A DNA stretch of 7,280 nucleotides from Tannerellaceae bacterium. Lineage in GTDB: Bacteria; Bacteroidota; Bacteroidia; Bacteroidales; Tannerellaceae. Position 1 is the first letter of the stretch, and every line of letters starts with the position of its first letter. Made by a program: the position numbers and the translations under genes. The stretch covers positions 1 to 7,280 of the forward strand of contig JAISCM010000273.1 in the NCBI GenBank assembly GCA_031265595.1. Direction: 5' to 3'. Shown here one piece after another: positions 1 to 4,668 of this stretch. Below the pieces are notes generated by a model, which did no database searches, was not told the DNA's origin, and was given only the letters and a program-made list of their open reading frames with translations.

Positions 1-49
1 AATGGCAGGGGGAGTATTACGTCTGCGTACTTCATTCACACCGGAATTA
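1..49. other. Window-edge segment without a recognised feature
   Basis: These bases lie downstream of the outer-membrane barrel gene's stop codon. I see no hairpin with a T-tract in the leftward direction and no coding frame long enough to judge. Confidence 0.5.
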
Positions 50-679
50 TCAGAACAGGATAGCAGCCGAAATAGTCCACCCACGCTGCTTGCCTTCCAC
101 CGTCTCTCCTCCAGGTGAGCTTAGGGTGTTTACGCCACTGTAATTATTGGTCAGCCCCCATTCATAATTAAATCCAACCTGAAGATGCCTGAGTACTTCG
201 GCTCCCAATCCGAAATTTAATCCGGCAGCAAACGATTTCGTTTCAAACTCGGAGTTAACCATACCGGGTATATTCCATACTTTTTCGCCGCTTATTTTAA
301 AACTGGCATACGGCCCTGCTGCCAGGTATCCTTTTACTACAGGAAGCCCGAACTTCCATTTAAAATTGACCGGTATATCAATGTAGTCGGTAGTCAGCTC
401 TGTACCCACTCTGGCAACGTCTTTCGCCTTTACATCTTTCATCCCTTTTTGGGAATACAGAATAGCCGCATCCACCCCTACTCCTACATAAGGGACCATA
501 ATTTCGACCATCGGACCGATATTAAAACCCGTAATATTGTCTGAACTTACAACATCCTGGTTAAAATGTACCGACGAAATATTCACACCTCCCTTTACTC
601 CGAAGCTAACCTGCGCACTAACCGGAACAATGATGAGTGTCATGAAAGCAAGCAATGCAATTCCAACGATTTTTTTCAT
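50..679 (-). CDS. PorT-family outer-membrane beta-barrel protein
   Basis: This is a 209-residue protein with a signal peptide at about residues 1-22: a Lys-Lys start, a hydrophobic core, and cleavage after VSA just before Gln23. The mature part shows alternating hydrophobic/polar strands rich in Gly and aromatics. It opens with FGVKGGVNIS, which is typical of the Bacteroidetes outer-membrane beta-barrel (PorT-like) family, and ends in ILF. A C-terminal Phe is the usual sorting signal for the outer-membrane assembly machinery. About 190 mature residues fits a barrel of roughly eight strands. By family it should sit in the outer membrane; the precise role cannot be read, since such barrels include structural, secretion-linked and unknown members. 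The start follows a candidate promoter with a short leader. No partner gene is seen; the divergent neighbour is lemA-like. The family call is firm, the function unknown. Confidence 0.85.
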   Translation of the reverse strand: MKKIVGIALLAFMTLIIVPVSAQVSFGVKGGVNISSVHFNQDVVSSDNITGFNIGPMVEIMVPYVGVGVDAAILYSQKGMKDVKAKDVARVGTELTTDYIDIPVNFKWKFGLPVVKGYLAAGPYASFKISGEKVWNIPGMVNSEFETKSFAAGLNFGLGAEVLRHLQVGFNYEWGLTNNYSGVNTLSSPGGETVEGKQRGWTISAAILF

Positions 680-710
680 ACTATAATTGTTTTAAGTAAT
701 TATTTATATG

Positions 711-742
711 CAAATAAATATACTTTCTCAGTAATAAACAAA
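711..742 (-). promoter_or_regulatory. Candidate Bacteroidetes promoter for the outer-membrane barrel gene
   Basis: On the minus strand TTTG (742-739) is followed after 20 nt by TTTATTTG (718-711). This matches the Bacteroidetes consensus TTTG-N19/21-TAnnTTTG with one mismatch in the -7 box. Transcription would start near 704, giving a leader of about 25 nt before the ATG at 679. This is seen by eye and is not experimentally supported. Confidence 0.45.
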
Positions 743-773
743 TTTTCTGGTGAAACTATTTAGTAACGGACAG

Positions 774-789
774 AAAAAACGCGTTTTTT
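774..789. repeat. Perfect 16-bp palindrome with an ACGCGT core
   Basis: Six A, then CGCG, then six T form a perfect inverted repeat with no spacer. It lies about 30 bp upstream of the -33 box of the leftward barrel gene and about 85 bp upstream of a possible rightward -7 box. It could be a dimeric regulator site or simply A/T-tract curvature. The GC stem is too short for a convincing terminator. Confidence 0.4.
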
Positions 790-873
790 GCTATTGACAT
801 AAACAGGGATTATTTTTTATAAAAATGATAACTATTTCATCAATTTTGATAACGTACTGTCTAAATTATAGTA

Positions 874-881
874 TATATTTG
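874..881 (+). promoter_or_regulatory. Possible -7 promoter box for a short leader or sRNA transcript
   Basis: TATATTTG matches the Bacteroidetes -7 consensus TAnnTTTG exactly. The nearest upstream TTTG (845-848) is 25 nt away, longer than the usual 19-21, so the -33 element is weak. It is of interest because a terminator follows 65 nt downstream and no rightward gene lies before that terminator. Confidence 0.35.
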
Positions 882-887
882 TAATAT

Positions 888-982
888 AAAACAAAAAGGA
901 AAAGAAAAGAAAGCGTTTTTCATACTTATTAGTTAAGGGTTATATGAGGGTTGTCCAAGTACCAGGGCAGCCCTCTTTTCTT
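888..982 (+). ncRNA. Candidate small RNA of about 95 nt (unidentified)
   Basis: The segment lies between a -7 box (874-881) and a strong intrinsic terminator (946-982). It has its own apparent start and end, separate from lemA, whose promoter lies further downstream. The 5' half is purine-rich and looks unstructured up to about 928; the 3' half is the terminator hairpin. The only ATG frame inside (944) runs through the terminator stem, so a peptide is unlikely. No known RNA family is recognised. It could instead be an attenuated leader of lemA. This is inferred from signal layout only. Confidence 0.35.
946..982 (+). terminator. Rho-independent terminator, rightward
   Basis: An 11-bp stem pairs GAGGGTTGTCC (946-956) with GGGCAGCCCTC (965-975), including two G-U pairs, around the 8-nt loop AAGTACCA. 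It is followed by TTTTCTT. The opposite strand has no T-tract after the stem, so it acts rightward only. It stands upstream of lemA rather than behind a gene, which is why a short upstream transcript is proposed. Confidence 0.65.
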
Positions 983-1015
983 ATAGCCTGCCTGCAAAGT
1001 ATTTTTATCCTTCCT

Positions 1016-1046
1016 TTTGAAGGAAAGAGAAAGAAGCCTATCTTTG
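1016..1046 (+). promoter_or_regulatory. Promoter of the lemA-family gene
   Basis: TTTG (1016-1019), a 19-nt spacer, then TATCTTTG (1039-1046) match the Bacteroidetes promoter TTTG-N19-TAnnTTTG exactly in both boxes and in spacing. Transcription would start near 1053, with a leader of about 24 nt to the ATG at 1077. It lies after the terminator at 946-982, so lemA can be expressed independently of the upstream transcript. The -33 box falls in a small inverted repeat (TTCCTT at 1012-1017 with AAGGAA at 1019-1024 or nearby alternatives). Confidence 0.65.
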
Positions 1047-1076
1047 AGCTTTTAAAACTTTAAAACCAAAAAAACG

Positions 1077-1634
1077 ATGACAATACTTATCATCCTGGCA
1101 GCTATCGTTGTGATAGGACTTATGGTAGCCTCTGCCTACAACTCGCTGGTAAAGCGGAGGAACGACCGCGAAAATGCGTTTGCCGACATCGATGTTCAGC
1201 TAAAACAACGTCACGACCTGATCCCCCAGCTCGTTGAAACAGTAAAAGGATATGCCGCCCACGAAAAAGAAACGTTCGAGAGGGTGATAAGCGCCCGCAA
1301 TGGCGCCGTGAGCGCCAGGTCGATCGATGAGAAAATAGCCGCAGAGAACACCCTGACTTCGGCCCTGGCCGGGCTCAGAGTTACGGTAGAGGCCTATCCC
1401 GAACTGAAAGCAAATCAAAACTTCCTTCAGCTTCAGGGAGAGATCTCTACGATTGAGAATAAACTGTCTTCGGCCAGGCGCTATTTTAATGCGGCTACCC
1501 GGGAGCTCAACAATGCCGTTCAGTCATTTCCTTCCAATATCGTTGCCGGCCTGTTTGGTTTCCATAAAGAGACCATGTTCGACCTGGGCGAGCAAAGAAG
1601 CCGGTTGGAAGAAGCGCCCAAGATACAGTTTTAA
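1077..1634 (+). CDS. LemA family membrane protein
   Basis: This is a 185-residue protein matching the LemA family in length and layout. An N-terminal membrane helix (about 2-20) is followed by the family hallmark YNSLV (21-25), and then by a long helical bundle. Conserved blocks are visible: QRHDLIPQLVETVKGYAAHE (44-63), AYPELKAN (106-113) with FLQLQGE (116-122), and ARRYFNAATRELN (133-145). The tail FP..N (151-154) and final PKIQF are also typical. LemA proteins are bacterial membrane proteins with a soluble helical domain; their role is unresolved, although members are often encoded near DUF2207/TPM-domain proteins. No such partner follows here: the next gene is convergent. The start is supported by an A-rich leader and a consensus promoter. 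The gene overlaps the DUF6599 gene by 4 bp at the stop codons. Confidence 0.92.
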   Translation: MTILIILAAIVVIGLMVASAYNSLVKRRNDRENAFADIDVQLKQRHDLIPQLVETVKGYAAHEKETFERVISARNGAVSARSIDEKIAAENTLTSALAGLRVTVEAYPELKANQNFLQLQGEISTIENKLSSARRYFNAATRELNNAVQSFPSNIVAGLFGFHKETMFDLGEQRSRLEEAPKIQF

Positions 1635-2365
1635 TAAGACAGGTAGATATAGTCCGCCGTATGTTCCAGCAGGGCAGGAGAGGGGATCCGTTCCTTTATC
1701 TTTTCCATACCTGCCTGATCTGCCGGGTATATCAACGCCCGGTAATTTTCCGAGCCCCTTTCCTGTTCGAACCAGATGCCTGTATAAGCTATATCCTCCA
1801 CAAGCTGGGATAAAGACAGGCTGGCCGTTGATACGGATAAAGGGCCTTTGAGGTATTTTAGCCGCCCCGAATACGGACGTCCGGTTTTTACTGCCGCCGG
1901 AACAGCCGGCGTTCCGCCATCGTCATCCATCGACACATACATCCGGAGTACCTTATCTACATTCTTTCCGGCAGCGTCCGAGCCGGAAGGGAAAACGACC
2001 GATACATAGTTCGCACCCGAAACGGCCTGTAGCTGATAGGGCGACAAACAATCGATACACCCCAGCGTATCTGCCCGCAGGCATCTGAACGTATGGAGCG
2101 AGTAAATACCGAAGGCGTCTTCGGGTGAAGGCATTTCGTATACCTCTATCGTATAGTCTTCTCCTTCGAAAACGACGTCTCGCGCTGTCAGCCTTTGCAC
2201 GCCGTATTCGAGGAATTGGTCGGCCCCGCCATTCATAAAGCCATACAAGCCCGAACCCATAAAGATGCGCTCGCGCTTTAGCTCCGCCTGCTGGGCGGAA
2301 GCATGGCCAATCGCCAGTAGGCAACCGGCCATTATCACTATCACTACTCCTGTAAACCTATTCAT
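1631..2365 (-). CDS. DUF6599 family secreted protein
   Basis: This is a 244-residue protein with a signal peptide at about 1-24, with cleavage after HASA before QQ. MAGC at 12-15 resembles a lipobox, but the Cys sits inside the hydrophobic core, so ordinary signal peptidase I cleavage is preferred. The mature N-terminal part carries the DUF6599 signature: LYGFMNGGADQFLEYG (40-55), the strand TIEVYEMPSPEDAFGIYS (72-89), then SGANYVSVVFPSGSD (116-130). Three cysteines cluster at 95, 103 and 106. The family has no assigned function as far as I know; the protein should be periplasmic or extracellular. It is the second gene of a leftward unit, starting 13 bp after the stop of the Tat-exported DUF362 gene, so the two are probably co-transcribed. 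Its stop codon interlocks with that of lemA. Confidence 0.8.
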   Translation of the reverse strand: MNRFTGVVIVIMAGCLLAIGHASAQQAELKRERIFMGSGLYGFMNGGADQFLEYGVQRLTARDVVFEGEDYTIEVYEMPSPEDAFGIYSLHTFRCLRADTLGCIDCLSPYQLQAVSGANYVSVVFPSGSDAAGKNVDKVLRMYVSMDDDGGTPAVPAAVKTGRPYSGRLKYLKGPLSVSTASLSLSQLVEDIAYTGIWFEQERGSENYRALIYPADQAGMEKIKERIPSPALLEHTADYIYLSY

Positions 2366-2378
2366 GCGCCCATCCTTA

Positions 2379-3545
2379 TCAACTGCCTACGGCCCATTCT
2401 ATCAACTCTATCCTGTCGCGCTCTGCAACACCCAGTTGCAATTCCTGCGCCAATTCCATGAAGCGGCGTCCGGAAGGGTTTTCGGCGCTTTGCACCCCTT
2501 CTTCCATACGTTTGGCCACTACTATGTCATAACAAATACGGTCTACGGCCACCGGGTCTGTGCCGGCCAGCACCGTATTATACCGGCATATATACTGCGG
2601 ATTGGCAGCCGGGCCGCCATCAAAGCAACCCAGTATGCCGTCTACAATATTTAATACCACCTTATCGCGCAAGGGAGGGAAAGCACAGGCGTAAGCGCAC
2701 GTCTCGTGCCATAGATCTTTATGTAGCCGTCCCGTATTGGTGATGGAGCCATAAGCCAGGTTCTTCAGGCATACCGTAATAGAGGTTCCGGCATTTTTAA
2801 GGATCGGTACGTTGATTATCTTGGTAACCTTTTCCGTACATATCTTCGAGAAATACGAATATTTACCGCCATTTACCATATAAGGTAATGTATAAGCGTC
2901 GTATTCGCCCTCTACATCCGCATAAAAGAATTGTTCTTTATCTATCCAGTCTTCGCTGTAGAAACGGCCTTCGCTATTGATATAGCTTTTATTTTCGTCG
3001 TAACATTCTGTTGCCATAAAGGCTACGCCCGGATAATTGGCTTCATCAAAACCGGCATCGTCCAACTCCTCTTCCCTCCGGTCCCAGATCACCAGTTTGC
3101 TTCGCGAAATACCGGCCTCTTCCAGTTGCTTCACGATAGACTGGGTGATGGCATGCGAGGTAGACAATAATTTGCCGCCAATCGGATTTACTTTTATGCC
3201 GATCACATCTTCGGGAGTTACAAATTGCAACCATGCCTTTTTAAGATCCGTTTCTCCCGTCAGCTTCAGCATGCACGATTTTACCATTTCATAGGCGGCT
3301 GCCTCGGCAGGTTTGCCATCTATAACACAGGTATCGCACCCCGCTTTCACCACCTTTCCCGGATATTTTCCCGGCATAGAGTATTGATTCCGGGGAATCG
3401 CTACAGCATCGGCAATATTAGTGGCCGGTTTTACCTTTACCTTATCCTGAGAAACGACCGGGGCCGGAGCCGCCTTTAAAACAGGCGATAAAGCAACGCC
3501 TGCGCTACCTAAAGCGAGTGATCGGAAAAATTTACGTCTTTGCAT
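2379..3545 (-). CDS. Tat-exported DUF362 domain protein
   Basis: This is a 388-residue protein. The N-terminus QRRKFFRS (2-9), a mild hydrophobic stretch (about 10-24) and Ala-rich KAAPA form a twin-arginine signal, so it is probably exported folded. The rest fits DUF362: EDVIGIKVNPIGG (112-124), a segment describing strand-helix units to about 160, INVPILKNAG (245-253 region) with CLKNLAYG (259-266), and GTDPVAVDRI (328-337). It has 11 cysteines, including C70-x2-C73 right after the signal region and C283-x3-C287. I see no classic four-cysteine ferredoxin motif, which some DUF362 proteins carry. DUF362 has no firmly assigned activity; Tat export plus the cysteines would suit a metal- or cofactor-binding protein, but that is inference. 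It heads a leftward unit with the DUF6599 gene. Confidence 0.85.
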   Translation of the reverse strand: MQRRKFFRSLALGSAGVALSPVLKAAPAPVVSQDKVKVKPATNIADAVAIPRNQYSMPGKYPGKVVKAGCDTCVIDGKPAEAAAYEMVKSCMLKLTGETDLKKAWLQFVTPEDVIGIKVNPIGGKLLSTSHAITQSIVKQLEEAGISRSKLVIWDRREEELDDAGFDEANYPGVAFMATECYDENKSYINSEGRFYSEDWIDKEQFFYADVEGEYDAYTLPYMVNGGKYSYFSKICTEKVTKIINVPILKNAGTSITVCLKNLAYGSITNTGRLHKDLWHETCAYACAFPPLRDKVVLNIVDGILGCFDGGPAANPQYICRYNTVLAGTDPVAVDRICYDIVVAKRMEEGVQSAENPSGRRFMELAQELQLGVAERDRIELIEWAVGS

Positions 3546-3582
3546 GATAGTAGATATTAGTATTTATATTAATGGTATCGTG

Positions 3583-3590
3583 CAAAGGTA
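3583..3590 (-). promoter_or_regulatory. Candidate -7 box for the DUF362-DUF6599 unit
   Basis: On the minus strand TACCTTTG (3590-3583) matches TAnnTTTG exactly. A TTTG lies upstream at 3620-3617, but the spacer is 26 nt, longer than usual. The predicted start near 3576 leaves a leader of about 30 nt before the ATG at 3545. Confidence 0.45.
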
Positions 3591-3680
3591 TGAAATTGTT
3601 CGTAGAAGTAGTAACGCAAACACATTGTTTTACTGGTTTGTATCCGATGATTTATTAATTTGTTCACCATACTTTCCCTA

Positions 3681-3784
3681 TTTCACCGGCGTGAGCTAAG
3701 TGTTTCACAGCTGTGAAACCTTCCTTTCACACGTGTGAAACTTTCCTTTCACAGCTGTGAAACTTCCCTTTCACACGTGTGAAA
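3681..3784. repeat. 22-bp-period array of 16-bp palindromes with alternating centres
   Basis: Four perfect palindromes of the form TTTCACA-NN-TGTGAAA start at 3703, 3725, 3747 and 3769, spaced exactly 22 bp. Their centres alternate GC, CG, GC, CG (that is CAGCTG, CACGTG, CAGCTG, CACGTG). The 6-bp spacers are pyrimidine-rich: CCTTCC, CTTTCC, CTTCCC. One period upstream, at 3681, a decayed copy TTTCACCGGCGTGAGC keeps the arms but loses the symmetric centre. The spacing is about two DNA turns, placing all sites on one helix face. This may be a cooperative binding array or a structural element; no known repeat family is recognised. Confidence 0.85.
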
Positions 3785-3822
3785 GGTAGAAAGGGATACG
3801 ACGAATACACAAGTTTATCCTA

Positions 3823-3863
3823 TACATATATATAAAGGTACAGCTACATATATATAAAGGTAC
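3823..3863. repeat. Two-copy TA-rich 19-bp direct repeat
   Basis: TACATATATATAAAGGTAC occurs at 3823-3841 and identically at 3845-3863, separated by AGC, so again at a 22-bp period. On the minus strand each copy contains TACCTTTA, one base from the Bacteroidetes -7 box and close to the TACCTTTG used for the DUF362 unit. The copies may be weak duplicate promoters or a recent tandem duplication. Confidence 0.8.
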
Positions 3864-3868
3864 GGCAT

Positions 3869-3884
3869 GCCGGCACGAACCGGC
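3869..3884. repeat. Short GC-rich hairpin
   Basis: GCCGG (3869-3873) pairs with CCGGC (3880-3884) around a 6-nt loop, CACGAA. The 5' side overlaps the palindrome GGCATGCC (3864-3871). No T-tract follows, so it is not read as a terminator. Confidence 0.4.
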
Positions 3885-3901
3885 CATATACATAGTAAAT
3901 T

Positions 3902-4072
3902 ACACCGTAGGTGTTGAAGCTGGATAACCCCGGCGCGCAGCCCGGGGTATGGAGAGCTCCACTGTATCTGAACTGCGTTAGTAGTTCAACTCGCTACGGA
4001 GTTGAGGAGAGAGCGAGATTCCTCTACCCCGGGCTTCGCGCCGGGGTTATCTAACTTCAACACCTACGGTGT
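3902..4072. repeat. 171-bp inverted-repeat element with 48-bp arms (MITE/REP-like)
   Basis: Arms 3902-3949 and 4025-4072 are inverted copies matching at 45 of 48 positions. The outer 18 bp, ACACCGTAGGTGTTGAAG, are perfect. Each arm also folds alone: ACACC-GTA-GGTGT at the tip, and ACCCCGG/CCGGGGT (3927-3933 with 3942-3948; 4026-4032 with 4041-4047) around 8-nt loops. The 75-nt middle holds GAACT/AGTTC (3970-3974, 3983-3987) and TCAACTC/GAGTTGA (3986-3992, 3999-4005). No open frame or clear target-site duplication is seen. It resembles a mobile non-autonomous or REP-type palindromic element, inferred from structure alone. Confidence 0.75.
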
Positions 4073-4123
4073 TAGTCCACAATACACAAAACTATCCTGC
4101 TCGCGGGGTATAAAAGAATAAAA

Positions 4124-4145
4124 AATAAAGAATTATTTCTTTATT
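4124..4145. promoter_or_regulatory. Operator-like inverted repeat before the methylmalonyl-CoA operon
   Basis: AATAAAGAA (4124-4132) and TTCTTTATT (4137-4145) are perfect inverted copies around TTAT. The repeat overlaps the likely -33 region of the mce promoter, a position suited to a repressor. A further AAATAAAG occurs at 4149-4156. The sequence is AT-rich, so chance symmetry is possible. The regulator, if any, is unknown. Confidence 0.35.
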
Positions 4146-4168
4146 CCTAAATAAAGTACGTACCTTTA
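4136..4168 (+). promoter_or_regulatory. Weak candidate promoter of the mce-mmd operon
   Basis: TTTC (4136-4139), a 21-nt spacer and TACCTTTA (4161-4168) match the Bacteroidetes promoter with one mismatch in each box. Transcription would start near 4175, with a leader of about 45 nt before mce. No better rightward match was found in the gap. Confidence 0.35.
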
Positions 4169-4220
4169 CGCCCAAATTCTATTTACATGAACGTATAACT
4201 AAATAATAATTTATTACCGT

Positions 4221-4631
4221 ATGAACATTACACATATCGAACATCTTGGTATTGCTGTGAAGAGCATTGAGGCTTGCCTGCCTTACTACGAAGGCGTATT
4301 GGGCCTGAAATGTTACAACATTGAAGTGGTGGAAGACCAAAAGGTGAAAACAGCTTTCTTTAAGGTTGGCCAAACTAAAATCGAACTGCTCGAACCGACA
4401 AGTGAAGACAGTACGATTGCTAAGTTTATTGAAAAAAAGGGAGAAGGCATTCATCACATTGCTTTTGCCGTACCCAGCGTACAGGAAGCATTAGACGAAG
4501 CGGCATCTGAAGGAGTACGGCTCATTGACAAGGCTCCGCGTGGCGGCGCCGAAGGCCTTAGTATCGCTTTTCTGCATCCGAAATCTACCTGTAGCGTATT
4601 GACAGAGCTTTGCATGGAAGGCAAAAAATAA
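4221..4631 (+). CDS. mce: Methylmalonyl-CoA epimerase
   Basis: This 136-residue cytoplasmic enzyme interconverts the (R) and (S) forms of methylmalonyl-CoA, linking methylmalonyl-CoA mutase to the decarboxylase. It has the usual epimerase length and the two paired beta-alpha-beta units of the VOC fold: residues 4-58 begin IEHLGIAV and end KIELLEP, and residues 74-131 begin [11 protein letters not shown] and end VLTELC. By alignment with the family the likely metal ligands are H8, E55, H79 and E129, all present. The conserved [17 protein letters not shown] stretch (107-123) is also typical. It is the first gene of the operon, 37 bp ahead of the decarboxylase alpha-subunit gene, which suits consecutive steps. 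The start lies in an A/T-rich leader without a Shine-Dalgarno, normal for this phylum. The alternative of another glyoxalase-fold enzyme is unlikely given the neighbours. Confidence 0.95.
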   Translation: MNITHIEHLGIAVKSIEACLPYYEGVLGLKCYNIEVVEDQKVKTAFFKVGQTKIELLEPTSEDSTIAKFIEKKGEGIHHIAFAVPSVQEALDEAASEGVRLIDKAPRGGAEGLSIAFLHPKSTCSVLTELCMEGKK

Positions 4632-4668
4632 AACAGATCATTTCTTAACAACAAATCAAAAAATAACA

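Larger units (their letters stand above)
3546..4220. other. Repeat-rich 675-bp divergent intergenic region
   Basis: No credible coding frame is seen between the divergent DUF362 and mce genes. From left to right it holds the leftward -7 box, about 90 bp with nothing recognised (3591-3680), a palindrome array (3681-3784), a TA-rich direct repeat (3823-3863), a short GC-rich hairpin (3869-3884), a large inverted-repeat element (3902-4072), and an AT-rich stretch with an operator-like inverted repeat and a possible promoter for mce. The layers of repeats suggest one or more insertions of non-coding repeat elements between two transcription units. Confidence 0.8.

Noticed and set aside
794..823. 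TTGACA and TATAAA with an 18-bp spacer, an E. coli-type sigma-70 promoter
   Set aside because: Bacteroidetes primary sigma factors use TTTG/TAnnTTTG, and better boxes of that kind exist nearby. The match is likely chance in AT-rich DNA.
944..1063. 39-codon open frame from ATG at 944
   Set aside because: It runs through the terminator stem and the lemA promoter, has no clear translation signal, and its protein has no recognisable feature.
1953..2324. Long frames overlapping the DUF6599, DUF362 and decarboxylase genes in other frames or on the opposite strand
   Set aside because: Their translations are low-complexity, Arg- or Ser/Cys-rich, and lack family motifs. The overlapping genes carry clear signatures, so these are shadows.
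3681..3784. CRISPR array
   Set aside because: The period is only 22 bp, the repeats are palindromic 16-mers, and the spacers are 6-bp similar pyrimidine runs. No cas genes are present.
3703..3784. CRP/FNR-type binding sites
   Set aside because: CRP sites read TGTGA-N6-TCACA. Here the half-sites are in the opposite order (TCACA-N2-TGTGA), and across spacers the gap is too long.
3898..4076. Target-site duplication flanking the 171-bp element
   Set aside because: The immediate flanks (AAATT on the left, TAGTC on the right) share no convincing direct repeat.
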